Assembly: GCF_027359415.1 (NCBI RefSeq)
Contig: NZ_CP114780.1
Location: forward strand, 1 to 64,000
Reading direction: 5' to 3'
DNA: 64,000 nt
From: Prochlorococcus marinus str. MIT 0918
GTDB taxonomy: Bacteria; Cyanobacteriota; Cyanobacteriia; PCC-6307; Cyanobiaceae
Shown: positions 1 to 9,746 of the stretch, piece after piece
Layout: each line of letters begins with the position of its first letter
Position numbering within the stretch: position 1 is the first letter of the stretch
The notes under the pieces: model-generated
Database searches by the model: none
The model's input: only the letters and a program-made list of their open reading frames with translations
What the model was told of the DNA's origin: nothing
Position numbers and translations under genes: made by a program

Positions 1-19
1 TTCTATTTCTAATTAGGAA

Positions 20-1423
20 ATGCCGGTGCTTGTACGTGAGGAATCTTGGGAAAAGATTCAGCAGTCATTGAAGCAAAATTTGAGTAAGCCGTCATACGAA
101 ACGTGGATACGTCCTACTCAGTTCTGCAGCTTTGAAAAGGGAGAGTTGACCTTGATTGCTCCTAATAGCTTCTCTAGTGCATGGCTCAGAAATAATTATT
201 TTGAAACTATCAAAGAGGCTGCTGAAGAGATTTTTGGTGAGCCAGTCACTGTAAAAGTAAAGGTTCAAGAAGACCTCTCGAAAAAAGTTGACCCCTCTAG
301 ACCGATTAGCTCTGAACTATCTCCCACTTTAGGTTCTTCTTCTGCTTCAAATAATGATAATAGAGATCCTTTGCCTCAACGAAAGAAACCCAGCCCCATT
401 TTGAATCTCAGATATGTTTTTAATAGATTTGTGGTTGGGCCAAATAGCAGGATGGCTCATGCAGCTGCCATGGCTGTCGCGGAAGCACCTGGTAGAGAAT
501 TTAACCCTCTATTTATTTGTGGTGGCGTTGGTTTAGGTAAAACACATTTAATGCAAGCAATTGGCCATTACCGATTAGAAATAGATCCTAGGGCAAAAGT
601 TTCTTATGTTTCAACAGAGACTTTTACTAATGATTTAATTCTTGCTATAAGGCAAGATAAAATGCAATCTTTTAGAGATAGGTATAGGGCAGCAGATTTG
701 ATACTTGTTGATGATATTCAGTTTATTGAGGGGAAAGAATATACACAGGAAGAGTTTTTCCATACTTTTAATGCATTACATGATGCTGGTAGTCAAATTG
801 TTCTGGCAAGTGATAGACCCCCTAGTCAAATCCCTCGTTTACAGGAGCGTTTAATGTCAAGATTTTCGATGGGGTTAATTGCTGATATTCAAGCTCCTGA
901 TTTGGAAACAAGAATGGCCATTTTGCAAAAGAAAGCTGAGCAGGAACGCGTAGGATTGCCTAGAGATTTAATTCAATTCATAGCAGGTAGGTTTACTTCA
1001 AATATTCGTGAACTGGAAGGTGCTCTCACAAGAGCAATTGCATTTGCCTCTATAACAGGTTTGCCTATGACGGTTGACTCTATTGCTCCAATGCTTGACC
1101 CTAGTGGCCAAAGTGTTGAAGTTACTCCTAAACAGGTTATGGATAAAGTTTCAGAGTTCTTTAACGTTACTACTGAGGAAATGAGAAGTGCTAGTAGACG
1201 AAGACCTGTAAGTCAGGCAAGACAAGTAGGTATGTACTTAATGCGTCAAGGGACTAATTTAAGTTTGCCTCGTATTGGAGATGCATTTGGTGGAAAAGAT
1301 CATACAACTGTAATGTATGCAATTGAACAAGTCGAAAAGAAATTGTCTAGTGATCCTCAAATGGCTAGTCAAGTTCAAAAAATAAGAGATTTATTACAAA
1401 TAGATTCCCGGAATAGAAAATAA
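20..1423 (+). CDS. dnaA: chromosomal replication initiator protein DnaA
   Basis: DnaA is the AAA+ ATPase that binds DnaA boxes and opens the replication origin. The 467-residue length is normal. An N-terminal DnaB-contact domain (about 8-75) is followed by a Ser/Asn-rich linker (about 90-120), Walker [10 protein letters not shown] near 168-176, Walker [10 protein letters not shown] near 227-235, and the domain IV DNA-binding signature [12 protein letters not shown] near 430-441. The ATG start gives a complete domain I. A convergent glutathione S-transferase gene follows. Only 19 bases precede the gene, so its promoter is not visible, and I saw no cluster of DnaA boxes beside it. Confidence 0.97.
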   Translation: MPVLVREESWEKIQQSLKQNLSKPSYETWIRPTQFCSFEKGELTLIAPNSFSSAWLRNNYFETIKEAAEEIFGEPVTVKVKVQEDLSKKVDPSRPISSELSPTLGSSSASNNDNRDPLPQRKKPSPILNLRYVFNRFVVGPNSRMAHAAAMAVAEAPGREFNPLFICGGVGLGKTHLMQAIGHYRLEIDPRAKVSYVSTETFTNDLILAIRQDKMQSFRDRYRAADLILVDDIQFIEGKEYTQEEFFHTFNALHDAGSQIVLASDRPPSQIPRLQERLMSRFSMGLIADIQAPDLETRMAILQKKAEQERVGLPRDLIQFIAGRFTSNIRELEGALTRAIAFASITGLPMTVDSIAPMLDPSGQSVEVTPKQVMDKVSEFFNVTTEEMRSASRRRPVSQARQVGMYLMRQGTNLSLPRIGDAFGGKDHTTVMYAIEQVEKKLSSDPQMASQVQKIRDLLQIDSRNRK

Positions 1424-1447
1424 TTATTAGCTCATTATGTATATCTT

Positions 1448-2689
1448 CTAACTGGATTTAAAAAATAAAGGATTTTGATCTAGTCGATTTTTTGTAGACA
1501 ATTCAGGACCCTGACCTGTCCCGTCCATTGAGGCTGTTTTCTCAAGAGCTGTGCGGAATTTTCGGGCTGAAAGCAGAGGCATGTCTCTAGGGACTGATAC
1601 TCTATCTCTAAGGTACCTTAACCCTTTAGAACTTCCTTGTGTTGGCTTGCAAGGTTTGTTGAGGATCATAAAACTCAGTGCTGCTCGTAATGGCTGGTCA
1701 AATTGCCTTGCGCCTAATGGATTGATTTCTTTGATGATGTTCTTGTGTTTTAAAACGCGAGCTAATGCAATGGTCGCAGGCTGTTGATTGTTGAAAGGTA
1801 GGAAGGTTGTTTCATTTTCACCCATTCCTTCCCCGTTATTTATTTGATTAGAAAATTTTATTTGATTTAAATTATGATCTTGCCAACAACCTCCCATTTG
1901 AGGAGGCAGGTCATGAGAGTGAGTATGAAAATCTCCTTGTGTCCCTCTATATTCTTGAAGCATTTCAAGTGCCCGAAACCATCTATCAATATTTGGAAAT
2001 TCTTTTCTAATTTCTATTCCCTTATAATAAGCAAGAGATGCATTCATTCTTTCAACATAAGGTATAAAGATTACATCTGCACTTCCTGGGAAAGATGCTT
2101 TTGAATTACAAATAGATGGATCTATCCAAGGAGAATTTGTTTTTGATAGGCGTTCATCCATTTCATTCGCTATAAGACAAAATTGTTCTTTTTTTCTGTT
2201 AGATTGACCTTTAGTGAGTGATCGTGTGCACAACCAGATACACCATGCTCTAAATAACTTTCTTTCAAGTTTTCTTAACTCAATTATCTCAGGATGTTCT
2301 AATGACAAACCTAAAGGTCCAAAAGTATTCTCTAGTCTTATAAGAATTTCATCACTTTCTGTTATAAGTTTGTTATCGAGTTCGATTGCAGGGAAAAATC
2401 CAGATGGGACTTTTTTTAGATACCAATTTTCTTTTTCTCCATAACATCGCATAGTTACCTTCTTAACTTTGTAAGGTATTTTTTTCCATTCCAGCCAGAG
2501 CCAAATCTTTTGGCAGTATGGGCACCATGCGTGATGATCTCTATACAGAATTACCCTAATGCTGGATTCCTTTTCACCAAAGAGTCTTTCTAAGGAATAT
2601 GAGTTGTTTGGTCCATTAATTAATTCTGATTCAGGGGTGGCAAATTTTGACAGTTCGTCCCAAGTGAGAGCATCTATAGCTTCTTGCAT
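1448..2689 (-). CDS. glutathione S-transferase family protein, long form
   Basis: The protein has a thioredoxin-fold GST N-terminal domain (about residues 44-125) with a glutaredoxin-like CPYC motif at 56-59, then a helical GST C-terminal domain (about 150-250). Members of the family conjugate or reduce substrates with glutathione. At 413 residues it is about twice the usual length: residues from about 270 onward form an extra C-terminal region for which I recognise no domain. It is divergently placed next to glutathione reductase, which fits a shared role in thiol redox. The start codons of the two genes lie about 45 bp apart, so they probably share a promoter region. The substrate is unknown. 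Confidence 0.88.
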   Translation of the reverse strand: MQEAIDALTWDELSKFATPESELINGPNNSYSLERLFGEKESSIRVILYRDHHAWCPYCQKIWLWLEWKKIPYKVKKVTMRCYGEKENWYLKKVPSGFFPAIELDNKLITESDEILIRLENTFGPLGLSLEHPEIIELRKLERKLFRAWCIWLCTRSLTKGQSNRKKEQFCLIANEMDERLSKTNSPWIDPSICNSKASFPGSADVIFIPYVERMNASLAYYKGIEIRKEFPNIDRWFRALEMLQEYRGTQGDFHTHSHDLPPQMGGCWQDHNLNQIKFSNQINNGEGMGENETTFLPFNNQQPATIALARVLKHKNIIKEINPLGARQFDQPLRAALSFMILNKPCKPTQGSSKGLRYLRDRVSVPRDMPLLSARKFRTALEKTASMDGTGQGPELSTKNRLDQNPLFFKSS

Positions 2690-2731
2690 GGCTTAATAGG
2701 AGAATTAGATAAAGAATTAAAAGGAGTTTTC

Positions 2732-4087
2732 TTGGACCAAACTTTTGATCTCATTGTTTTAGGTGCTGGATCTGGTGGTTTGGCAGCTGCTAAAAGAGCG
2801 GCTAGTTATGGTGCAAGAGTTGCAATTGTAGAAGGAGATCGTGTTGGAGGTACATGTGTAATCAAAGGATGTGTTCCCAAAAAATTGATGGTATATGGCT
2901 CGCAATACCTTGAATCTTTGAAATCTGCTTCAAAATATGGGGCCCAAATAAATAATATAAGAGTAAATAAGAGTTTGTTATTAGAGAGTATTAGAGAAGA
3001 AGTTGATCGTTTAAATAAATTGCATATAGAGTTTCTTGCAAAATCAAATGTAGAACTTATAAGGGGTTGGGGAAGTTTTTCTAGCCCAAAATCAATTGTA
3101 GTTAAAAATATGAAAAATGAATCTATAGAATTATTTGCAAAAAATATATTAATAGCCGTTGGAGGAATTCCTTGTCGCCCTAATATCCCTGGAGCTTCAT
3201 TAGGATGGGTTAGCGACGATGTTTTTTTGCAAAGTAGTTTCCCTAAGGAATTGGTAATTATTGGAGGAGGGTATATTGCATGTGAATTTGCATGTATATT
3301 AAATGGTTTGGGTGTACAGATAAAACAGTTAATTAGAGGAAATCATTTATTAAGGGGTTTTGATAAAGAGGTTTCTCTATCACTTCAGGATGAGATGCTG
3401 AGTAAAGGTATAGATATAAGATTTGGGACCGAGATTATTTCTATAGATGGTTCACAAGGTGATTTGAATTTAATAGACAACAAAGAGGGCACTCATAAAT
3501 GTGGAGCTATTTTATTTGCTACTGGTAGAGAACCTTCCTTAAATCTTCTAAACTTAAATCAGATAGGAGTTGAATTGGAAGGTAAGAGTATAAAAGTAGA
3601 TAATAAAAATCTAACTAGCATATCTAATATATATGCAATTGGAGATGTTTCTAATAAGAATAATTTAACACCTGTTGCTATAGAAGAAGGAAGAGTATTT
3701 GCTGATAATCTATTTGGGAATAAAAGCAGATCTGTAAATTATAATTATATTCCTAAGGCGGTATTTAGCCAGCCTGAATTTGCGACTGTTGGCATTACTG
3801 AAGAATATGCAAATAATTTTTATGGCAAAAAAAATATAAAAATCTATAAAGCAAAATTTAGATCTATGTCCAAAGTTTTAAGTAAGAGTAAAGAAAAATG
3901 CTTTTTGAAATTGATTGTTGAAATAAATACAGATAAGATATTAGGTTGCCATATGTTAGGTGAAAATGCATCAGAAATTATACAAATGGCTTCTATAGCT
4001 ATATCAATGGGCGCTTTGAAATCAGATTTTGATAAAACAATGGCTTTGCACCCTACTATTGCAGAAGAATTTGTCACGATGACTTAG
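2732..4087 (+). CDS. gor: glutathione reductase (NADPH)
   Basis: This flavoprotein reduces oxidised glutathione with NADPH. It has the FAD dinucleotide fold LGAGSGG near the N-terminus, the redox-active disulfide GGTCVIKGCVPKK, an NADPH-binding GGGYIACEFA segment, a second FAD motif ending YAIGDV, and the C-terminal HPTIAEE with the catalytic His-Glu pair. The open frame runs back to a TTG at 2684 inside the GST gene, but a TTG at 2732 preceded by AAAGGAG at good spacing puts the FAD fold right at the start and gives 451 residues, the normal length. That start is my choice. A glutathione S-transferase gene is divergent upstream. Confidence 0.92.
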   Translation: MDQTFDLIVLGAGSGGLAAAKRAASYGARVAIVEGDRVGGTCVIKGCVPKKLMVYGSQYLESLKSASKYGAQINNIRVNKSLLLESIREEVDRLNKLHIEFLAKSNVELIRGWGSFSSPKSIVVKNMKNESIELFAKNILIAVGGIPCRPNIPGASLGWVSDDVFLQSSFPKELVIIGGGYIACEFACILNGLGVQIKQLIRGNHLLRGFDKEVSLSLQDEMLSKGIDIRFGTEIISIDGSQGDLNLIDNKEGTHKCGAILFATGREPSLNLLNLNQIGVELEGKSIKVDNKNLTSISNIYAIGDVSNKNNLTPVAIEEGRVFADNLFGNKSRSVNYNYIPKAVFSQPEFATVGITEEYANNFYGKKNIKIYKAKFRSMSKVLSKSKEKCFLKLIVEINTDKILGCHMLGENASEIIQMASIAISMGALKSDFDKTMALHPTIAEEFVTMT

Positions 4088-4100
4088 ATATAATAATTAA

Positions 4101-5189
4101 TCAGTTATTTTTAAAATTCCAATACTTGATACTTTTAAAAGTTACTATTATTACTGTGATAGGGAGTACTAAATAAAAAAACATTAAGCGAAGAATTTGC
4201 TGCATCTCTGGAAATAAATACGGTAGGATTTGATCAGTTAAATATAAAATATATAGTCCTAATAATATTCCTCCTTCTGATCTACTAATTTTACCTTTAG
4301 TCCAAAAAATTGGCATACAAGCTAGAACGGTAAGAATCATAATTGGAAAATCTTTTTGAATTAAAATGTCTTCTACAATAAGTCCTTTGTTTCCTGCGAA
4401 AATTGCACAACTGCCAAGTACTAGAAGTTGGTTCAGTAGACTACTGCCAACTACATTACCTATAGCTAGATCTGTTTTGCCACGAAGAGATGCAACTAAA
4501 GAAGTAACTAATTCGGGCAAGGATGTACCCGCAGAGACTATTGTTAGTCCTATAATTGCTTCACTCCACCCATAAGAAATTGCTAAGGTTTTGGCCCCAT
4601 TAATTAACAAATTAGAGCCAAATGCGAGAACTATTATGCCAGCAAGTATTTTGCCAAAGGCCTTTAAAGAATTAATAGAATCTCTATTGATATGAATATC
4701 TGGCTCAGCATGTTTGATTTCTTGTGGTAATTCTCTTGCAGTTCGAATTTCCCAGATTGTGTTGATACAAAGAGCTATTAATAATGCTATTCCTGACTGC
4801 CAACTTAGTTTTCCCGATGAGGCCATTCCCCATACAGCGGTAGAGATGGCAAGTAGTAAAGGTACATCTCTTCTTACTAGTCGACTTTCTACTTTTAATG
4901 GCATTACTAGAGCACTGCTACCGAGAACAACTAAAACATTAAAAATATTGCTTCCCACTACATTACTTACAGCAATAGCATCTGAGTTTCTGAAGAGTGA
5001 ACTGGCGCTAACAAAAAGTTCTGGAGCACTAGTCCCAAGTGAAACAACCGTTAAGCCAATGACAAGTTGGGGAATCCCAAGAATTAGAGCTAGTGTCGCA
5101 GCTCCTTGAACAAAAAACTCACCACCAGCAAAAAGGATTATGATTCCAAGAATAATTTCAAACGAGGCCTTTGTTAGTAGTAATGACAT
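4101..5189 (-). CDS. Na+/Ca2+ exchanger family (CaCA) membrane antiporter
   Basis: This is a polytopic inner-membrane cation antiporter of the CaCA/YrbG type. About ten hydrophobic segments are arranged as two inverted halves, each with the alpha-repeat signature: SLGTSAPELFVS in the first half and SAGTSLPELVTS in the second. These acidic motifs bind the exchanged cation. The length (362 residues) is normal. The frame extends five codons upstream to a TTG, but the ATG at 5189 directly precedes the first membrane segment and is preferred. It converges with gor, with only 13 bp between the stops. Whether it carries Ca2+/Na+ or Ca2+/H+ cannot be told from sequence. Confidence 0.9.
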   Translation of the reverse strand: MSLLLTKASFEIILGIIILFAGGEFFVQGAATLALILGIPQLVIGLTVVSLGTSAPELFVSASSLFRNSDAIAVSNVVGSNIFNVLVVLGSSALVMPLKVESRLVRRDVPLLLAISTAVWGMASSGKLSWQSGIALLIALCINTIWEIRTARELPQEIKHAEPDIHINRDSINSLKAFGKILAGIIVLAFGSNLLINGAKTLAISYGWSEAIIGLTIVSAGTSLPELVTSLVASLRGKTDLAIGNVVGSSLLNQLLVLGSCAIFAGNKGLIVEDILIQKDFPIMILTVLACMPIFWTKGKISRSEGGILLGLYILYLTDQILPYLFPEMQQILRLMFFYLVLPITVIIVTFKSIKYWNFKNN

Positions 5190-5326
5190 GAGGGGTGAAA
5201 ACAAGAGTCTTTGGCTATTGGTTAAATATTTCCCAATTTGATGAAATAGAGAGCTAGATAATTATTATTTAGGTTATTTTTAGAATAATGGTATTTAATC
5301 CATAAAGCTATTTAGGACTGACCCCT

Positions 5327-6379
5327 TTGAATTTGTCCCCAGAAAAAATTACATTGCGTCAACCTGACGATTGGCATGTACATTTGCGAGATGGAAATAT
5401 TTTAAATACTGTAGTTGTTCCTACTGCACGAATATTTAGGCGTGCTGTAGTCATGCCAAACTTGCAACCACCAATAACAACGATTCAAACTGCTATTGCC
5501 TATAAAGAAAGAATATTAAATGTAATCCCGAAGGAGTTGGATTTTACACCTCTGATGACGTTATATCTAACGGAAACTCTTTCAAGAGAGGTTATAAGAA
5601 AAGGGTTTGCAGAAGGTGTTTTTGTGGCAGCAAAGTTGTATCCAGCGAACTCTACAACTAATTCTAAAGATGGTGTTACTGATATAAGAAATATCTACTC
5701 ACTTATAGAGACAATAGAGGAGGTAGGGTTGCCATTGTTGATTCATGGTGAAGTGACTAATCAAGATGTTGATATTTTTGACCGTGAGGCTGCATTTATT
5801 GAACAAATCCTTGACCCTTTGCTTCACCGCTTTCCTGCTTTAAGAGTTGTTCTTGAACATATAACAACAGAAGATTCTGTTGAATATGTTGGAAATAGTA
5901 AATTTAATATAGCCGCAACGATTACGCCTCATCACTTGCATATTAATCGTAATGCAATGTTTGAAGGGGGTATTAGAAGTGACTTTTATTGTTTGCCAGT
6001 TGCTAAAAGAGAGTATCATCGCCTTGCTTTGCGGCGTGCTGCTACTAGTGGGAAACCTTGCTTTTTCTTAGGTACTGATTCTGCTCCTCACCTACGCGCT
6101 TTTAAAGAAACTTCTTGTGGTTGCGCTGGCATTTTTAATGCACTTAATGCAATTGAAAGTTATGCCCAGGTTTTTGAAGAAGAAGATGCGCTAGATCGAT
6201 TAGAAGCTTTTTCAAGTGAATTTGGCCCAATTTTTTATGGATTGCCTTTCAATGAAAAAAAAATAACCTTAATTAGGAAGCCTCATAGAGTTCCCTCAAG
6301 CTTGCATCTTGGGAAGACTTCTGAGCATATTGTTCCTTTTCATGCAGGGGAGATATTGAATTGGTTGTGTGAAAGATGA
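5327..6379 (+). CDS. pyrC: dihydroorotase
   Basis: This class II (E. coli-type) dihydroorotase closes N-carbamoyl-aspartate to dihydroorotate in pyrimidine synthesis. The binuclear zinc site is complete: HVHLRDG near residues 18-24, the carboxylatable lysine in AAKLYPANS, LLIHGEV, the HHLHINRNA segment and the catalytic Asp in GTDSAPH. At 350 residues it matches the family. The start is TTG at 5327, with a second in-frame TTG two codons on, so the exact start is uncertain. A tRNA-Leu gene on the opposite strand follows 11 bp after the stop. Confidence 0.95.
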   Translation: MNLSPEKITLRQPDDWHVHLRDGNILNTVVVPTARIFRRAVVMPNLQPPITTIQTAIAYKERILNVIPKELDFTPLMTLYLTETLSREVIRKGFAEGVFVAAKLYPANSTTNSKDGVTDIRNIYSLIETIEEVGLPLLIHGEVTNQDVDIFDREAAFIEQILDPLLHRFPALRVVLEHITTEDSVEYVGNSKFNIAATITPHHLHINRNAMFEGGIRSDFYCLPVAKREYHRLALRRAATSGKPCFFLGTDSAPHLRAFKETSCGCAGIFNALNAIESYAQVFEEEDALDRLEAFSSEFGPIFYGLPFNEKKITLIRKPHRVPSSLHLGKTSEHIVPFHAGEILNWLCER

Positions 6380-6390
6380 TCTAAACCTAA

Positions 6391-6476
6391 TGGGAGCAGG
6401 GGGACTTGAACCCCCACAGCCTTTTACGACCTGCGGATTTTAAGTCCGCTGCGTCTACCAATTCCGCCATGCTCCC
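6391..6476 (-). tRNA. tRNA-Leu (anticodon TAA)
   Basis: The 86-base cloverleaf has acceptor stem GGGAGCA/TGCTCCC, a D-arm, anticodon stem GCGGA/TCCGC with loop CTTAAAA (anticodon TAA), a long class II variable arm and a T-arm with GTTCAAG. The long variable arm and anticodon agree on leucine. The 3' discriminator base is A, and CCA is not encoded. Confidence 0.96.
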
Positions 6477-6698
6477 GCAATGGTTTTGATCGAATTTTTA
6501 CTTTAGCAGTATTAAGAAAAGTGCGTCTTGAAATCTAAGAAATGCTTTTATTTAATCGCTTAGAAAATCAATGGAAAAAGTTAACCGTTGTTTCTATTGG
6601 CTTTTGTTGACTTTAATTCCAAGTTCTCAAAGGCTTGCTTGATAATTTTTATTCACTAACTAATCTAATATTAGAATAAGTTAAATTAGCTTTTTAGA

Positions 6699-6950
6699 GT
6701 GCTTTTTCTTCTCACAGTAAATCAGATATTGAGTAGTCCTTTTCTAGTAGCAGGAATGTATTTATTTCTTGGAGCTCTTTATTTGGTTGTAATTCCCTTA
6801 GGATTATTCTTCTGGATGAACACTCGTTGGAATTTTATGGGTAAATATGAAAGATTATTTGTATATAGCTTTGTTTTTCTTTTCTTTCCAGGTTTGATTT
6901 TGTTTGCCCCTTTCCTCAATCTTCGTATATATGGCCAAGGGGAGCAATAG
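6699..6950 (+). CDS. ndhL: NAD(P)H-quinone oxidoreductase subunit L
   Basis: NdhL is a small membrane subunit of the cyanobacterial NDH-1 complex in thylakoids, serving respiration and cyclic electron flow. The 83-residue protein shows two or three hydrophobic helices with conserved patterns ([19 protein letters not shown], then [20 protein letters not shown]). It starts at GTG. The next gene (DUF3007) begins three bases after the stop and trpA follows that. The order ndhL, DUF3007, trpA is familiar from marine picocyanobacteria, which supports the call. Confidence 0.9.
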   Translation: MLFLLTVNQILSSPFLVAGMYLFLGALYLVVIPLGLFFWMNTRWNFMGKYERLFVYSFVFLFFPGLILFAPFLNLRIYGQGEQ

Positions 6951-6953
6951 AAA

Positions 6954-7283
6954 TTGACCAAGGGAAATGTAGTTCAATTAGGAGTCATTATTCTTCTTTT
7001 AGGAGGAATTTCCTATGGTGGTCTGACTTTACTCGGATTTGAAGAAGCCAAAGCTGGGATAGCTTCACAAGCAGTTCTTATTTTCTTAGTTATTGCTTGG
7101 TTGTTTTCCTATTTCTTTAGAGTCTTTACGGGTAAAATGACTTTTATGGAACAACGTAAAAGGTATCGCAAGGAATATGATCAGATTACACAAACTGTAT
7201 TGCAAGAAAGACTGGATTCAATGTCTGATGATGAAAAGATTGCTTTAATGAAAGAGGTTAATGAGAATAATGAAAACAAATGA
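6954..7283 (+). CDS. DUF3007 family membrane protein
   Basis: A 109-residue conserved cyanobacterial protein with two membrane helices (about 7-28 and 38-56) followed by a charged cytoplasmic tail containing RKRYRKEYDQ and DSMSDDEK. The role is not known to me. It starts at TTG three bases after ndhL, so the two are probably cotranscribed and perhaps translationally coupled. Family assignment is by recognition of the FEEAKAGIASQAV and MTFMEQRKRYRKEYDQ segments. Confidence 0.82.
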   Translation: MTKGNVVQLGVIILLLGGISYGGLTLLGFEEAKAGIASQAVLIFLVIAWLFSYFFRVFTGKMTFMEQRKRYRKEYDQITQTVLQERLDSMSDDEKIALMKEVNENNENK

Positions 7284-7352
7284 AATTTGGTAATTTAATA
7301 TCAATAATTTTTTTGAATGACATTTGAAAAAGAATTTTTTTAAAATGATTTT

Positions 7353-8162
7353 ATGAAAAGCTCTTTAATCGCAAAAACTTTCACTCAAATAAAAAAAGAG
7401 GGAAGAATTGCATTAATGCCTTTTATAATGGCAGGAGATCCAGATTTGCAAACTTCTTCGGAAATTTTACTTGGACTGCAAGAAAAAGGCGCAGATATCA
7501 TTGAATTAGGTATCCCATATAGCGACCCTCTTGCGGATGGTCCAATTATTCAATTTGCTGCTTCACGTGCACTCTCTTCAGGAACTTCTCCGAAAACCGT
7601 TTTAAGAATGTTGCGAGATATAAAAGATAAGTTAACAATACCAGTGATTCTTTTTACTTATAGCAATCCATTATTGAGTTATGGTATGGATCTTTTTTGT
7701 AAAGATGCTTCTGATGCAGGAGCTGCTGGTTTGGTTGTGCCAGATTTGCCTCTTGAAGAAGCTGAAAAATTATCTTCAATTGCTTCATCGAGAGAATTAG
7801 ACTTGGTACTGTTAATTGCACCTACAACACCTGAAGAGCGTATGAAAACTATTGCTGAAAAGAGTAATGGTTTTATTTATCTAGTAAGTGTTACAGGTGT
7901 AACTGGTGAGCGGTCATTATTGCAAGATCGTGTGCAGTTGCTTGTTAAGAAAATAAAGCAATTCACTTCAAAACCTGTTGCAGTTGGTTTTGGTATTTCT
8001 GATGCTAACCATGTTCGGAAAGTTAGAAACTGGGGAGCAGATGGAGCTATTGTAGGAAGCGCTCTTGTTAAAAGAATTTCTAATGCTCCTAATAGAAAAG
8101 TCATAGAGGAAGCAACTGAATTCTGTAGAGAACTTAGTTGCGCAACTTTTGAGAATAAATAA
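7353..8162 (+). CDS. trpA: tryptophan synthase alpha subunit
   Basis: TrpA cleaves indole-3-glycerol phosphate to indole, which channels to TrpB. The (beta/alpha)8 barrel is complete at 269 residues, with the catalytic Glu/Asp region [14 protein letters not shown] near 50-63, [10 protein letters not shown] near 131-140, and the phosphate-binding VAVGFGISD near 208-216. The start is ATG, 69 bp after the DUF3007 gene. No trpB is in the window, so the trp genes are dispersed here, as is usual in cyanobacteria. Confidence 0.96.
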   Translation: MKSSLIAKTFTQIKKEGRIALMPFIMAGDPDLQTSSEILLGLQEKGADIIELGIPYSDPLADGPIIQFAASRALSSGTSPKTVLRMLRDIKDKLTIPVILFTYSNPLLSYGMDLFCKDASDAGAAGLVVPDLPLEEAEKLSSIASSRELDLVLLIAPTTPEERMKTIAEKSNGFIYLVSVTGVTGERSLLQDRVQLLVKKIKQFTSKPVAVGFGISDANHVRKVRNWGADGAIVGSALVKRISNAPNRKVIEEATEFCRELSCATFENK

Positions 8163-8314
8163 TTTTTATTTATTATTTATCAAGATAATTTTCCTATGCT
8201 TTATAAACTATATTTCTCTTAAGCTTAGCAGTTCATTATATATTTTTTTTGATAGAAATAAAAAACTTGTCTAAGTATTTAAGTCCTTAACCCTCTTCTC
8301 ATATAAGTATAAGT

Positions 8315-8645
8315 CTAATTTGTACGCCTTAGTGTGATCTCAAATTCATCAACAGTGTTTAGTTCTAGTAAGGCTGTATATGCTTTGCCAATTATAAGAT
8401 TACAATTTCCTTTTACAGTCGCTATATATAACTAAGTTTCCTTCCTACTTTTTCTAAGCTTGATACAGAATTGGCACCTAGTTTTACACCTATAGCTTCT
8501 AATAAGGCTTTGTAAAAAGAAGTGAAATTTAATCTTTCTACGCCATTCTTCTTGTTGGATACATATCCACATGCCTGAACAAGGTCTGGGTTAGTGACAT
8601 CACCTAGCTCTTTCATTATTTGAGTAATTCCCTACCTGTGAGCAT
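8315..8645 (-). pseudogene. cyAbrB-family transcription regulator, broken by two frameshifts
   Basis: Pieces of a cyanobacterial AbrB-type regulator occur in order in different frames. An ATG at 8645 opens MLTGRELLK and then stops. Another frame (8616-8422) gives MKELGDV, then DLVQACGYVSNKK, RLNFTSFYKALLEA and GRKLSYI. A third frame (about 8430-8315) gives ATVKGNCNLIIGKAYTALL and DEFEITL. The second break is a TATATATA tract, where removing one TA restores the frame. The family is normally one continuous protein of about 120-140 residues. The middle piece alone could still be translated (64 aa), but the DNA-binding fold would be incomplete, so I call it a pseudogene. Confidence 0.85.
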
Positions 8646-8751
8646 AATAGTTAAGTAATAAATTGATCTGATTAAACAAGATAGCAATTAGCATGCTAAT
8701 TGTGCAATCATTAAGGTGTAATTTTATTAGATTATTTAATCTTTAAGTGTA

Positions 8752-9021
8752 ATGGAAAGATTTGTTCTTTTTGGTACTTACTGTGAAAACGCTATTGAAA
8801 AGCGAGGACCTTTTCGAGATAAGCATTTATCTAGACTCGCTAAACTGAAAGAAGAAGGTTTTTTAATAACCTTAGGACCTACAAAATGCAATAGATATGT
8901 ATTTGGGATTTTGGAAGCACCAACTCTTGAGTTTGCAAAAAAAGTTTTAAAAGAAGATGTTTATTGGGAAAAAGGAATATGGACTTCTTTAGATGTTTAT
9001 CCATGGATCCAAGCTTTTTGA
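8752..9021 (+). CDS. YciI-like (YCII-domain) protein
   Basis: An 89-residue ferredoxin-like-fold protein of the YCII family. It has the family's opening strand (FVLFGTYCENA), the RGPFRDKHLSRLAKLKEEG helix and the EAPTLEFAKKVLKED helix near the C-terminus. Family members include a chlorinated-muconate dehalogenase and many proteins of unknown role, so no reaction can be assigned. The 3' end overlaps the convergent cytochrome c gene by 25 bp. Confidence 0.8.
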   Translation: MERFVLFGTYCENAIEKRGPFRDKHLSRLAKLKEEGFLITLGPTKCNRYVFGILEAPTLEFAKKVLKEDVYWEKGIWTSLDVYPWIQAF

Positions 9022-9401
9022 GATTGTTCCCATATCCAATTTGCAACTTTTATATCTCCATTTTCTCCTAAAAATTCTTTATAACCATTCATAGATCCTA
9101 CTCCATTATTTGCTATTTTAGCGATAGCTTCTGGATTATCTAATCCATTCCGTTTTAAGTCGTTTAGTTTTAAAGTTTTATTTCTTCTAATTATATTTCC
9201 TCCATTTATATGACATCCAGAGCAATGCTTGATAAATAAATGTTCTCCACTATATGAATCGAGAGCTAACACTTTTCCTTGAAAATTAATTAATGGTATA
9301 ATAATTAAAAAAGTAGGCAGAAGAATCATAAGTATAATTTTTTTTTGTAATTGATCCAATAGATCCCAAATTGTTTGTAAATGTTTCACTAAGGAAATCA
9401 T
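8997..9401 (-). CDS. cytochrome c6-like class I cytochrome c
   Basis: A 134-residue protein with a long N-terminal segment containing one strong hydrophobic stretch (about 25-42), either a Sec signal or an anchor, then a class I cytochrome c domain. The heme attachment motif is CSGCH (about 60-64), followed by NGGNIIRRNKTL, the likely methionine ligand in VGSMNGY and a C-terminal VANWIWEQSQKAW helix as in cytochrome c6. It would carry electrons in the thylakoid lumen or periplasm. It lacks the usual P beside the ligand Met (SMNG rather than MPAF), so it may be a variant isoform rather than the main PetJ. Confidence 0.8.
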   Translation of the reverse strand: MISLVKHLQTIWDLLDQLQKKIILMILLPTFLIIIPLINFQGKVLALDSYSGEHLFIKHCSGCHINGGNIIRRNKTLKLNDLKRNGLDNPEAIAKIANNGVGSMNGYKEFLGENGDIKVANWIWEQSQKAWIHG

Positions 9402-9413
9402 ATGAGAATTTAT

Positions 9414-9746
9414 TTAAGTATCGCAGTCTTCTTTAATTTCTTGCAAAAGTAGGTCAAGTTGTCCAAAAGGATCTTGATTCTTATGCTTTTTTATGTTTTG
9501 AGAATTATTCACAGACCAACTTTGATCAATAGCACAAAGTAAAGCCGCAAGCTTCGGTAAGCCTCCTGAGGTGTATTCTTCTTGGAAAACTTTAAGTAAA
9601 ATAGGCATTCTTTCAGAATCTGCTCCAATACTGGCTTTAAGGTCTTTTTGTGTTTTCCCTTTTTGCTTAAGCCATTCTTTAATAAGAAGTGTAATTTCTT
9701 CTTCTATTTCTTGTGTCCATTTAGCCATTTCTAAAGAGGAAACCAT
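9414..9746 (-). CDS. conserved hypothetical protein
   Basis: A 110-residue soluble protein, mostly helical, with an EIEEEITLLIKEWLKQKGKTQKDL helix pair that resembles a small helix-turn-helix fold. I do not recognise a named family. The ATG at 9746 overlaps the 3' end of the upstream DUF1232 gene by 16 bp, and an alternative ATG six codons later (9728) would leave a 2-bp gap. Either way it is the second gene of a two-gene operon. Function unknown. Confidence 0.65.
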   Translation of the reverse strand: MVSSLEMAKWTQEIEEEITLLIKEWLKQKGKTQKDLKASIGADSERMPILLKVFQEEYTSGGLPKLAALLCAIDQSWSVNNSQNIKKHKNQDPFGQLDLLLQEIKEDCDT

